Source of the DNA: Amoebidium appalachense
Taxonomy: Eukaryota > Ichthyosporea
NCBI GenBank assembly: GCA_963693365.1
Contig: CAVNZM010000012.1
Location: 1,984,001 to 2,048,000 of the forward strand
Reading direction: 5' to 3'
Length of the DNA stretch: 64,000 nt
Part shown: piece after piece, positions 20,753-29,044 of the stretch
Numbering within the stretch: the stretch's first letter is position 1
Layout: each line of letters opens with the position of its first letter
The notes under the pieces: model-generated
What the model saw: the letters and a program-made list of their open reading frames with translations, nothing else
The model's database searches: none
Told to the model about the DNA's origin: nothing
Position numbers and translations under genes: made by a program

Positions 20753-21298
20753 CTAGAATTCCAACCCCAGCACACCCCCTGTCTTTGAGCTGCGCGGGTA
20801 TGTCTCAGGCACCCACGACACTACACGTGGGCCACCCACTGGCTGGGGCTCTGTAAACAGAAGCAGGCACACGCCCTCTGGTGATGGTCTCTTGAACCCC
20901 TCAAACTTGACCCTGCCCCGCAAAATGCGCACCTCTGCAGCGTACCTAAACGCCAGGTCATGAAACCAGCGTGCCTCTGTGCGTGCAGGTACAAGCAGTA
21001 CGCTCTTTCTACCCTTTGACATGTACATCTGTATGGCCTTGCGTATGAAGGGGGAAATATCGGAGAACGGTGGGTTGACATAGTTGATTTTCTCGCTGGA
21101 CCACACACTGTCATCTGTGAGTGCGCAAGGGTCCTCCCCCTCTCGCCAGGTGATGGGGCAGGGGTCATTGAGTGTGCCAAACTCTTTTTCAAGCGCTTCC
21201 AGCAGCCATGCAGGCGTCTGCACCTTGTCTGTGTCCACACCGGTCCTCCTCTTGTCCACCGTCGACTTGTACACTCCGCAGCAACTCCCAAGCCCCAT
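20753..21298 (-). CDS. DNA N6-adenine methyltransferase, phage Dam type
   Basis: Predicted to transfer a methyl group from S-adenosylmethionine to adenine N6 in DNA. With the start at MGLGSCCGVYKST (181 residues; an upstream ATG at 21316 is possible), it shows QTPAWLLEALEKEFG (residues 27-41), an acidic-Pro step NDPCP, the catalytic NPPF (75-78), and LLVPARTEARWFHDL (101-115) followed by a beta segment RILRGRVKF. This matches phage-type Dam methyltransferases (the DNA_N6_adenine_MTase family) in motif order and length. It may mark the element's DNA or protect it from a nuclease; no partner endonuclease is adjacent. The outer copy changes INYVNPPF to ISYVNPPF and P to Q near the end. Confidence 0.85.
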   Translation of the reverse strand: MGLGSCCGVYKSTVDKRRTGVDTDKVQTPAWLLEALEKEFGTLNDPCPITWREGEDPCALTDDSVWSSEKINYVNPPFSDISPFIRKAIQMYMSKGRKSVLLVPARTEARWFHDLAFRYAAEVRILRGRVKFEGFKRPSPEGVCLLLFTEPQPVGGPRVVSWVPETYPRSSKTGGVLGLEF

Positions 21299-21615
21299 GA
21301 TCACACAGTCCCGCACCTGTGTGCTGTGAAAATTTCGCGGGCCACGGACCGGGCCGGATCCTGCCGGGTCCGGGTCGGAGCGGGCCGTAAATGGGTCGGG
21401 TGGTCCGCAAAGGGCAGATTCGGGTCAGGACCAGTGGTCCGCACATGGAGGATTAGCCTGATTTGGCAGGTGACCAAATAGGGCTAGTTTTGATGGTTGC
21501 GGGTTGGTGGGGCGTCGCCTGTTTGTGCAAACATTCCATTAAACCAATTTAAAACATAATTGCGGTCGCTCATTGGTGGGGAGTCTCTGTTTTTTTCAAG
21601 ACATGGGAGGCTGCC
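21299..21615. promoter_or_regulatory. methyltransferase upstream region with CGGGTC-type repeats
   Basis: About 110 bp (21336-21440) are built of short GGGTCCGG/CGGGTC/GGGCCG words, unlike the rest of the element. An ATTGG element lies at about 21572. The region separates the methyltransferase start from the integrase stop, and both genes read leftwards. Confidence 0.5.
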
Positions 21616-22935
21616 CTAACGGCGTGCGTGCCTTTCACTGCGACGCAGACCCACTTGCTCCGGTTGATGTTCAAACGCGAGTTTTTTCCGTTCCCGTGCC
21701 TTGCGTTCTTCTTTTTCCTTTTGGATTTGTCCACGTGTGCCCTTTCGGGGCACCAGCTCACGGCCTTCAAACGCCAGCTCTTCCACGGCTTTTTCCTTGG
21801 CTGTCTCCTTACGGGCTTTACGCATCTCGCTGCTGTGCGGTACGGGCACACTGGTAGGTGGTACCTTCTTCAGCATGGTGTCTGGCCAAGCGTAGCGTAG
21901 GCCTGGCGTGTGTCTCCTCATCTCCCCTGTGGCTGCGTTGCGTAGGGCCCACCCACTTGCATCCTTGTAGGCAAGCGTGTAGACGTCCTTAGACCAGTTT
22001 CTGCCTTCTTTTTCAAACGGTCCCTTTGGTTTCTTGAGTGCACGTACGTGCACACCCGCTGTGTGGCCCATCCTTTCACGTAGCTTACGCTTCTGTTTCC
22101 TGTTCTCCAGCCACGTGTTGATGCTGTTCCACCGTTCTGCCCGCTGGGTCATGCTGTCGGGGTCTCTGCCTATGGAACCATGGTACGTATCGTTGTAATC
22201 CTCCAGCACGTCTTCCAACCCTTCCCCTATCCACTTGCCCGTGTTGTTGGTCTCCATGTACTTGGTCAGTCCTTGCTTTAGAGTACGGTGGAACCGTTCC
22301 ACCATGGCTACATTGCGTGGTTTTCTGCCTGGTTTTTGCGGGAGAATGGTGATGTCATTGTCGCCGTAGTACTTTTTCATGGTGTTGCTAAGAAACTCCG
22401 TGCCCTTGTCCGTAAAGATTTGCTTCACCTCTGTAGGTTGTAGGTTTTCCTCCCCCTCGTTGCTTTCGTCCTTCATCTCCTTGATTGTGTGTAGGGCCTT
22501 ATCCACTGCCCTCCTCATCTCTGGCCCGTTGCTGATGGTGAGGTGCTCACTCTTCCCGGTCCCCGAGCTCTTTGTTTTTATGGGTACGACTGTTGCTTGC
22601 CGCGTGTTCATGTCAATCACACTCAATCCCCCCTTGTACCCCCTGTTTGCCTTTGAGTAACGTGGCATGAAAAACAGGTCGGCTGCCACACTGTTTGGCC
22701 GTGCTGTTGTGGTGAGGTAGTCCTTCCTCTTAATCCTATGGGGGGCCATCACCTCCGTGAGGGACTCCTGCAGCCCCGAGTGTCTCCTGGACAGGTAGGC
22801 ACGCACGGCCGGTTGCCCCACCCTCTTGTCTTTTGCTTTTGCACGATGCCATAGGGCTTGTACGGAGGGGGGGAGCTTGAAGGTGTCGTAGGTTTCATCA
22901 ATCACCTGCTCAATGTCCTTCCCGTGGGCCACCAT
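21616..22935 (-). CDS. INT: Polinton integrase (rve, DDE)
   Basis: 439 residues. The catalytic triad is readable: D86 in AADLFFMP, D176 in IFTDKGTEF and E213 in MVERFHRTL. An N-terminal helical region with HRAKAKDKRVG and SRRHSGL precedes the core. After it comes a beta-rich region (VYTLAYKDASGWALRNA), like the SH3-like C-terminal domain of these integrases. The tail is Lys/Arg/Glu-rich with RGQIQKEKEERK and ends RRSERHARR, likely nuclear and DNA-contacting. It should cut and join the element's termini into host DNA, producing the short target duplication seen here. It is intact in this copy and frameshifted in the outer one. Confidence 0.95.
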   Translation of the reverse strand: MVAHGKDIEQVIDETYDTFKLPPSVQALWHRAKAKDKRVGQPAVRAYLSRRHSGLQESLTEVMAPHRIKRKDYLTTTARPNSVAADLFFMPRYSKANRGYKGGLSVIDMNTRQATVVPIKTKSSGTGKSEHLTISNGPEMRRAVDKALHTIKEMKDESNEGEENLQPTEVKQIFTDKGTEFLSNTMKKYYGDNDITILPQKPGRKPRNVAMVERFHRTLKQGLTKYMETNNTGKWIGEGLEDVLEDYNDTYHGSIGRDPDSMTQRAERWNSINTWLENRKQKRKLRERMGHTAGVHVRALKKPKGPFEKEGRNWSKDVYTLAYKDASGWALRNAATGEMRRHTPGLRYAWPDTMLKKVPPTSVPVPHSSEMRKARKETAKEKAVEELAFEGRELVPRKGTRGQIQKEKEERKARERKKLAFEHQPEQVGLRRSERHARR

Positions 22936-22956
22936 GGTTGTTTCTTGTGCTTCCTA

Positions 22957-23547
22957 CTAGTCGGTCGACACTTTCTCCTTTGGGATCCTTCTTGGTCTGC
23001 GTGCAGCTGTGGTCTTTTTGGCTGTCTTTTTGGCCTTGGGGGCAGGGGGTGGTTGTAGCTTGATGGGGTGGTCGGGCATGAGTGGCCGGGGGTGCAATGG
23101 TGTGATGTCCTGCTCCGTGTCTGTGCTTGCGGGTACATCCTCATCGTCGTCGAGTAGTGTGAGCACGGAGGGTTGTTGCTCTTGGAGTGGTGGGGGAGAG
23201 GCGGGAGGGGTGGGGAAGGCAAAGAGGGGCTCATAAAGGGGTGTTGGGGAGAGGGCGTCGTGGGGAAAAGGGGTGTCTGGTCGGGGAAAGTGGGGGGGAA
23301 GAGAGGGGAAGGGGGAGGGGGTGGGGTACTCTTGCAGTAGCACGTCCCTTATGGTGCTTGCATGCTCTTTCAACCACTCTGTGAAGGATTTCCACTCTAG
23401 CCCCTGCTCTGTGCACACTAGCATGTCCCCTTCCTTGGGTCGGTATCTAGGAAAGACAAGGGTATAGGATTCGGTCGATGAGTGGGCTTGCACACCCACG
23501 TACTCTCCCGATCGCGTGAGCAGATTGAGTCTGTGTACGTTAGACAT
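22957..23547 (-). CDS. Pro-rich protein with basic tail (196 residues)
   Basis: N-terminal 75 residues are globular (MSNVHRLNLLTRSG, YTLVFPRYRPKEGDMLVC). The middle is Pro-rich with repeated PFP/PPP, then an acidic DDDED patch and a basic tail (PKAKKTAKKTTAARRPRR) that looks like a nuclear localisation or DNA-binding segment. Its stop lies 21 bp upstream of the integrase start, so they are probably co-transcribed. The start faces the membrane protein gene with only 46 bp between the two ATGs. Function unknown. Confidence 0.75.
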   Translation of the reverse strand: MSNVHRLNLLTRSGEYVGVQAHSSTESYTLVFPRYRPKEGDMLVCTEQGLEWKSFTEWLKEHASTIRDVLLQEYPTPSPFPSLPPHFPRPDTPFPHDALSPTPLYEPLFAFPTPPASPPPLQEQQPSVLTLLDDDEDVPASTDTEQDITPLHPRPLMPDHPIKLQPPPAPKAKKTAKKTTAARRPRRIPKEKVSTD

Positions 23548-23593
23548 GGTGGTTGTTTGCCTTTATTGTAGTTGCACATTTTTTCGCACCGTG

Positions 23594-24352
23594 ATGGTAC
23601 CAGACAACTGGAGAATGATTGTCAACCTGGCTCGAATCTACTTTACGACATGCTGTGCTATCATGTGTGTTGCATTGGTTGCTGCATCCTACGGCACAGT
23701 CACAATGATACCAGAGTTCGCAAAACGTACATGCATGTTTTGGCTCATCATCCTGCCCCTCACAGGTGTGGTCATGTGTCAAGCACAATGGGTGGCGTAT
23801 GCCTGGCTCGACGTGGACACCCACCCTGACGTGGCCGGCCACTGTGTGATGTGGGCGCCCTACTGGCTGGGCTCGTGGCTGTATGTGGCCTCCCCCCTCG
23901 CCTACATGCTGGCAGCAGCGTGCTGGGCCCGATCCATGCGTGTGACGACCACGTTGTTCTTCCCACGGGCCGTGGCGTACATGGTGTGTGCCTCCCTCCT
24001 CCCCCTAAGTGCCCTCTACGGCATGACGTGCGTGTTTGAACCGTCGGTGTTTGGCTACGTGTTTCTTGTGTCGAGGGGCGTGCTGGCGTGTGCCACCCTC
24101 GTCTGTGCACGGTACATGCTCTCCCTGTCCGTGCCCGTGCTCACCAGGAACATTGTGCTGTGCGTGTGCGTGCATGCAGGCCTTGCACTGGCGGGCATTG
24201 TGTTTGACGAGCTCCACTGGAACCTGTTGGAGTTTGGGTTTTTGGAGAACGGGTTTCTGACCACCTTGGGGTACACACTGCTCGCCTGCTGCCTGCTTGC
24301 CCTCTGGTACCTCATACTCTACTGCATGGACGTGCTGGGCCCCTACACGTAG
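23594..24352 (+). CDS. predicted seven-pass membrane protein
   Basis: Start placed at the ATG at 23594 (MVPDNWRMIV), because the upstream part of the frame overlaps the divergent gene; 252 residues. Seven hydrophobic stretches can be read: residues about 10-34, 46-68, 90-112, 120-140, 148-170, 180-200 and 208-232 (the last GYTLLACCLLALWYLILYC). Loops are short and the protein is rich in Cys and Trp. It is not a retinal-binding rhodopsin of the usual type, since the last helix lacks a Lys. I do not recognise the family; a receptor-like, channel-like or envelope role are all open. The outer copy encodes the same protein without visible change, so it is among the best conserved genes between the copies. 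Confidence 0.8.
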   Translation: MVPDNWRMIVNLARIYFTTCCAIMCVALVAASYGTVTMIPEFAKRTCMFWLIILPLTGVVMCQAQWVAYAWLDVDTHPDVAGHCVMWAPYWLGSWLYVASPLAYMLAAACWARSMRVTTTLFFPRAVAYMVCASLLPLSALYGMTCVFEPSVFGYVFLVSRGVLACATLVCARYMLSLSVPVLTRNIVLCVCVHAGLALAGIVFDELHWNLLEFGFLENGFLTTLGYTLLACCLLALWYLILYCMDVLGPYT

Positions 24353-24354
24353 TT

Positions 24355-25716
24355 TTAGGGCATGGTCCATTTTGGCCCGTTGTCCCAGTCACCCACATCC
24401 ACGACGTTGTGGTCGGGCCCGTACTTACCCTGGTTGTTCTTCCAGGCCTCGAGCTCGGCGGCGTAGTTGTCGTAGTCGGTGGCGGCCCGGCGTGCCTTCC
24501 TCTTGCCCATCTTGCCAATGCCCGTGCCTAGCTTCCCTCCGTACCTCTGTGCGAGTTTGCATGCCCCCTTGCCCACGGCAGACACGGCATCACCGACCAC
24601 AGGTATGACCCCCATCAGGTCCATCACACTCTCCACAATGTCCAACGGGCTTGGTTTGAACGTTTCCTCTTCGACGAAGTCTCTCAGCACGGGCACAAAG
24701 TTGATCTCCCTCGGCCTCACCATGAACCACAGGTCGTTTTCCTGCATGCTCTGTGGCACCTTTCCGTTGGGCATGTGTGCACGTATGGTGTTGAGGTACT
24801 GTTTGAGGGCCGAGCCCACCGGTTCCCATAGCTGGTCCACCTCGTCCCAGGGGTCGGGGGAAACGGCTTCGTTGTAGTTTAGACGTAGCACCCGGCTTGT
24901 CACCCTGTACGTGAGCTCCATTTCCGGGTGGGGTAGTGACCCCTTTGGGCCCGAATACACGCTCTTGTTGGTCCCCCCCAAATCACCGACGGCGCTGACG
25001 GTGGTTTCGTATTGAAACATGACGCTGGGAAACTTGTAGTGGACCTTGTGGTCAAGTTTCACGTAGCCCATGCGTGTGGTGGTGTAGTCGTTGGGGCCCC
25101 TGTTGGAGAAGTGCAGGAGGCCCGGCCTGAAGTACCGTGTCTTGGTTGTGCCCGTTATGGTCTCCTGCTCCTGTGCCCACACCCTGCTCTTTATCCAGTT
25201 TGTGAGAACCTTGTCGTCGTAGGGGAACTTTCCGCCCCCGGGCAGGTCGGGGTTGTCCTCGTTGATGTAGTCCATGTGCCAGTCGTTGTTGGTGTCGTGC
25301 AGGTCCGTGTGGTCAACCTCTGTGTTGATGATGGGCACGTCGTGCAGGTACTCGGCCTTCTCGACGACGACCTGGTTGAGCTCGTACAGCTGGCTGCTGT
25401 CTAGGTTGGCGGTGAGCTTGCCGGCAATGTGCTGCTGCAGCGGCTCCCCCCGGGGCACGGTGCCCATGACAATGTCGTACGTCATGAACGGTAAGACCCT
25501 GCTGATGCCCTTCTTGTTGTAGGCGTAGTTGTTGTTGAGGGGGTACGTGTTTGATGATATGACGGCCTCCATGGTTGGGGTGTAGGGCCAAAGGGTGGCG
25601 TGTCTTGCCTCGTCCGTTTCGTTTTCGTAGAAGTTGGTGTACGTGTGGCCATCGTCCTTGTCCTGCCCGTTTATGCCGACATGGTCGAACTTGAAGCATG
25701 CGGTTCGTGCAGACAT
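24355..25716 (-). CDS. large putative virion/fibre-associated protein
   Basis: 453 residues from MSARTACFKFDHV. The main part is beta-rich and Asn/Asp/Tyr-rich, as in structural proteins (NNNYAYNKKG, RYFRPGLLHFSNRGPND). Near residues 365-400 an amphipathic, Gly-rich hydrophobic stretch (VMDLMGVIPVVGDAVSAVG) precedes a basic GKMGKRKARRA patch. The same frame stays coding-like for at least 25 codons upstream of this ATG (GHPLFFGSWDEERQTITFQ) but has no start there. This suggests it was once continuous with the 180-residue gene upstream. Its stop lies just after the stop of the convergent membrane protein gene. Confidence 0.7.
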   Translation of the reverse strand: MSARTACFKFDHVGINGQDKDDGHTYTNFYENETDEARHATLWPYTPTMEAVISSNTYPLNNNYAYNKKGISRVLPFMTYDIVMGTVPRGEPLQQHIAGKLTANLDSSQLYELNQVVVEKAEYLHDVPIINTEVDHTDLHDTNNDWHMDYINEDNPDLPGGGKFPYDDKVLTNWIKSRVWAQEQETITGTTKTRYFRPGLLHFSNRGPNDYTTTRMGYVKLDHKVHYKFPSVMFQYETTVSAVGDLGGTNKSVYSGPKGSLPHPEMELTYRVTSRVLRLNYNEAVSPDPWDEVDQLWEPVGSALKQYLNTIRAHMPNGKVPQSMQENDLWFMVRPREINFVPVLRDFVEEETFKPSPLDIVESVMDLMGVIPVVGDAVSAVGKGACKLAQRYGGKLGTGIGKMGKRKARRAATDYDNYAAELEAWKNNQGKYGPDHNVVDVGDWDNGPKWTMP

Positions 25717-25816
25717 GGGGTAGTGGTGGGTCTGGAACGTGATGGTCTGTCTCTCCTCGTCCCAGCTCCCAAAGAAGAGGGGGTGCCCATGCTGTGTGGG
25801 GTGTCTGGGTTGCTTA

Positions 25817-26359
25817 TCATGGGAAACTTGGGTAGTCGGGTCGTTCGGGCAGGGCCGTCTTGATCTGTCTGTTTATGGTACGCACCGACGTCCACCCGTC
25901 GGAAAACAGAAAGTTTGGTCGGACCCACATGGAGTAGGGAAATATCGGGTCGGGGGTTAGGCCCTCCAGCCTCAGCAGGCGACGTACAATGTTGTCCTCG
26001 AAGTTCTCCTTGTCGTCCCCCCACAGCACCTTTACTATAGTGTCCAAGGTTTCCTTCATGGTGTCGTAGACGGTGTGCTCGTCCCAGTTCTTGACCATAC
26101 CCTTTTCCAACAGCACCACCCTCCTCTCCAGGTCGTCCAGCCGGTCGGTCACCTCCGCCACGGGCATGAAGGTACCGGCCCCCACCTCGTCCACCTTCAA
26201 GAAGGCAGGCCCCCCTCGGGGGAGGGTTTTGGGCAGCTCGAGGACGTAGCTGTCGTGCCCGTGCCCGCTCGAATCGGGTCGGATGCCGACGTAGTAGTCT
26301 GCGCTCTTCGGGCCCACCAGGGAGAGCCCCTGGGCAACGTGCCACGCTAAAGCGCTCAT
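25817..26359 (-). CDS. fibre-like N-terminal domain protein (180 residues)
   Basis: Starts MSALAWHVAQGLSLVGPK in context CCCACCATG. The first 60 residues share a pattern with the fibre next door: W-V-x-x-GL near the start, then YYVG, GH-HD-Y and LP-x-GPA. A coiled-coil segment (VTDRLDDLERRVVLLEKGM) follows, as in a trimeric stalk. The frame ends SFP-stop at 25817. In the outer copy one extra base near this point carries the frame on to 229 residues with a different tail. I suspect an ancestral gene in which this was the anchor and stalk of the 453-residue protein downstream. Confidence 0.7.
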   Translation of the reverse strand: MSALAWHVAQGLSLVGPKSADYYVGIRPDSSGHGHDSYVLELPKTLPRGGPAFLKVDEVGAGTFMPVAEVTDRLDDLERRVVLLEKGMVKNWDEHTVYDTMKETLDTIVKVLWGDDKENFEDNIVRRLLRLEGLTPDPIFPYSMWVRPNFLFSDGWTSVRTINRQIKTALPERPDYPSFP

Positions 26360-26377
26360 GGTGGGTTTACTAGTGTG

Positions 26378-27859
26378 TTAGAAATAATTTTGCGTCCCCC
26401 ATTCAAGGTCTGCATAGTAGGTGGGAGGGTGGGTGACTATGTTGGTGCGGGGAATGCTGGCCTTGTCCTTGTAGTCGGTAAACCGTGGGTACTTTGCCAA
26501 CACCAGCACGTCAAAGTTGTTGTAGCCGGCAACGCTTGCATAGCTCTCTGTGTCGGTCTGGAAGAGCTTTGTCAGCCTTACCTTGAGCTTGAACCGAAAG
26601 TCATCCCCTGTGGGAACAACGGCCCCCTCCAACATGCCGGAGCCTAGCGCAAACGGGTAGATGTTGTTTATGTCCCACGGGGACACGCACGACATGGGTA
26701 GGGAGCCCACGTGGGTGACATACTTGCGTACACCGTTGGTCCCTAGTGTCCAGAAGTAGACAATCACTATGAGTTCGGCCCCCGGCGATGATATGCACTG
26801 GGGTTTAATGACTGGCTCGTACGTTGACCTGTATATGCTGATCGTGTCCTCCCATGCAGCCTTTCCGGCAACGTTCCACCCCTGGGCGGCAGCATGGTGT
26901 ACTTTCACCGTCAGGTAGGCCGGGCCCGTGCGCCGGCTCCCGTACGTGTTGCTGAGCAGCATGCCCTCGCCGGCCGGTGGCATACGGGGTTTGATGGTAC
27001 CCATGTCTGTGGTCAGGGTAGCCACGGTCGTGTCGTGGAGATTCACGAGCGTGTTGAGCCGGTTGACGTCGAGGCCAAGTGTCGTGCTACTACTCTTCAG
27101 ACCGGCAATGTCCGTGTTCTGTGTCGTGTTGACCGTCACTGCACCGTTGGCCGTGTTGAGGGCATTGGTGGCTTTCGCCTCCACGGCCGTCAGCCGGGCG
27201 TCGAGGGACCCTGTGGTAGTTTTGAGGCCGGCAATGTCGTTTGTCTGCGTGGTGTTGACCGTCACTGCACCGTTGGCCGTGTTGAGGGCGGTGGTGGCCT
27301 TGCCCTCCACTGCCGTCAGCCTCGTGTCCAGGCTCCCCGTGGTGGTCTTGAGGCCGGCAATGTCCGTGTTCTGTGTGGTGTTGACCGTCACTGCGCCGTT
27401 GGCCGTGTTGAGGGCGGTGGTGGCCTTGCCCTCCACTACCGTCAGCCTCGTGTCCAGACCTCCTGCCGTGGTTTTGAGCCCGACAATGTCCGTGTTCTGC
27501 ATGGTGTTCACACCCTCCACGGCCGTCATTCGGGTACCCAGACCTTCCGTTGTGGTTTTGAGACCGGCAATGTCCGTGTCCTGTGTGGTGTTTACTTCTT
27601 CTACGGTAGCCACCCTGGCCCCCAGTGCCTGCACGGTTGCATCGGACGGCACGTCGGCAGCGTCCACAAACGACATGTTGCCGTTGGGGTCACATGCCAT
27701 GTAGGCAAATGTAGCCGGCCCGGTCAAGGGCAATGTCAGATCGTATGCATCGTGTTTGTGGCCTGTTGTGTTGGCCACCACCCCCACGTAGTAGCCGTCT
27801 TTTCGTCGGTTCGTGAGTGCAAGCCCGTCAGCCACGGTCCAGTTGAGTGATTTGGGCAT
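26378..27859 (-). CDS. trimeric fibre-like protein, coiled-coil shaft and variable head
   Basis: 493 residues from MPKSLNWTVADGLALTN. An N-terminal anchor domain (YYVGVVANTTGHKHDAYDL) is followed by a shaft of repeats of about 42 residues. Each repeat has TTQNTDIAGLKTTTG, LDTRLTAVEGKATTALN and TANGAVTVN, six heptads long, as expected for a trimeric coiled coil; the shorter first repeats have decayed. After about residue 260 comes a globular head (TGPAYLTVKVHHAAAQGW, SSPGAELIVIVYFWTLG, IPRTNIVTHPP). By analogy with adenovirus and phage fibres it would bind the host surface. The stop codon lies in DNA that in the outer copy belongs to a different junction. The antisense open frames here come from the repeat and are not genes. 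Confidence 0.8.
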   Translation of the reverse strand: MPKSLNWTVADGLALTNRRKDGYYVGVVANTTGHKHDAYDLTLPLTGPATFAYMACDPNGNMSFVDAADVPSDATVQALGARVATVEEVNTTQDTDIAGLKTTTEGLGTRMTAVEGVNTMQNTDIVGLKTTAGGLDTRLTVVEGKATTALNTANGAVTVNTTQNTDIAGLKTTTGSLDTRLTAVEGKATTALNTANGAVTVNTTQTNDIAGLKTTTGSLDARLTAVEAKATNALNTANGAVTVNTTQNTDIAGLKSSSTTLGLDVNRLNTLVNLHDTTVATLTTDMGTIKPRMPPAGEGMLLSNTYGSRRTGPAYLTVKVHHAAAQGWNVAGKAAWEDTISIYRSTYEPVIKPQCISSPGAELIVIVYFWTLGTNGVRKYVTHVGSLPMSCVSPWDINNIYPFALGSGMLEGAVVPTGDDFRFKLKVRLTKLFQTDTESYASVAGYNNFDVLVLAKYPRFTDYKDKASIPRTNIVTHPPTYYADLEWGTQNYF

Positions 27860-27939
27860 GGTTGCACAAGTGTGCACGTTACTACATGACGTTGAATTTT
27901 TGTACGGTGTTTATAACGGTATGTGTGCCCACTACCACC

Positions 27940-28998
27940 ATGGACCAAGCCCCAACACACCTCGTAGTCATGCAACACGTCGGTGACTTTGTGCAAGGCC
28001 AGAAGGACCCAGCCCCTGTGGAAATGAAGGCCATGCTGTCTCCCCCGATAGGGTTCCAGCAGAACACGTCGTTGGGGGTCAAGTGGGTGAGCACCATGAC
28101 CACCCCCACCACCTTCTACTACCCGTACCCCCGTGACGAGTGCTATGTCAACATGGCCCGCCAGCTCCCGACCCCGGGAGGGGGGTGGGGCTCACCCACC
28201 GACATCCAGCGCCTGTACTTTGAAGCCACACCCGACGAGTTGCAAATCGAACCTGGCAAGAAGGTGTGGCGTACCATTCCCCTGTGGGAGTTAGGGGTGA
28301 GCCCGACGGGTGCCTTTGTGGGTCGTGGGAGCAGCAACGAGTTATCCAGAGACCTGGCGAGTACTGAAAACGTCTTTGGGTCGTATATGGGGTATTGGTT
28401 GCAGTTCCTGCTGGATAGGTACCTTACGAGCGTACTTGGCAACGACAAACCTGCCGACGGGGAAGTGGAGTTGAGCTACGACGAGAAGACCGGTCGGATT
28501 AAGTTCGTAAACCGTGCACCCGATACCAGGTACCTCATGTGGTTCGACTCGCCGGTGGTGGCTGCTGCAGCCGGTATGAACGTGGGGGATAGCCTGGTTA
28601 GCTCAAAGCCCGGCAGGGACGAGACCACGGCCCCTAATGTTGGGTGTTTCCCCACCCACTTCCTCCTCGAGCTTCACGGTGTGAACTCAGAGTCGTCCGT
28701 GAGTATAGCCAACGCCGACGTCAAGTTTCAGTCCTCCTACCCCAGCAAGGACGTGCTGGCCGTCATTCCTGCCTTTCCCAACATCACCGTCCCGTTCTTT
28801 GACAACGGGGCAGTCATCGAGCTACCACTCGACGTCAGCACGCACATCAACTCTCTCACAGTGAGGCTGGTGAGCTGTTACGGCAACGTTGTACGGATGA
28901 GAGGTGACGTGACCTTTTTATTGTGCCTGAGGCGTATTCCCAGACCCACAGGGTCCACGGTCGTCCGACCCATGAGCAAGCCACAACGGTTCGGCTAG
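27940..28998 (+). CDS. putative minor capsid (penton-type) protein
   Basis: Start chosen at MDQAPTHLVVMQ, whose ATG lies in ACCACCATGG; 352 residues. It is beta-rich throughout. The C-terminal third has FLLELHGVNSESSV, then LDVSTHINSLTVRLVSCYG and MRGDVTFLLCLRRI, a pattern I associate with minor virion proteins of Polintons and related viruses. Position, between the fibre and the ATPase-capsid block, fits a vertex or penton protein that holds the fibre. The assignment is by context and weak motif memory, so a different virion role is possible. The outer copy differs at one residue (Y to H). Confidence 0.5.
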   Translation: MDQAPTHLVVMQHVGDFVQGQKDPAPVEMKAMLSPPIGFQQNTSLGVKWVSTMTTPTTFYYPYPRDECYVNMARQLPTPGGGWGSPTDIQRLYFEATPDELQIEPGKKVWRTIPLWELGVSPTGAFVGRGSSNELSRDLASTENVFGSYMGYWLQFLLDRYLTSVLGNDKPADGEVELSYDEKTGRIKFVNRAPDTRYLMWFDSPVVAAAAGMNVGDSLVSSKPGRDETTAPNVGCFPTHFLLELHGVNSESSVSIANADVKFQSSYPSKDVLAVIPAFPNITVPFFDNGAVIELPLDVSTHINSLTVRLVSCYGNVVRMRGDVTFLLCLRRIPRPTGSTVVRPMSKPQRFG

Positions 28999-29044
28999 GT
29001 GTTGCATATTTTCACCACCACTCAATGAAGACATTACTACCACC

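Noticed and set aside
23594-24352. Reading the seven-pass protein as a microbial rhodopsin
   Set aside because: The last helix lacks the retinal-binding Lys and no proton-pump motif is seen in the third helix.
26894-27850. Long plus-strand frames across the fibre gene (also 59549-60679)
   Set aside because: They are antisense to the 42-residue shaft repeats, whose periodicity keeps other frames open; composition is Val/Cys/Gly repeats without motifs.
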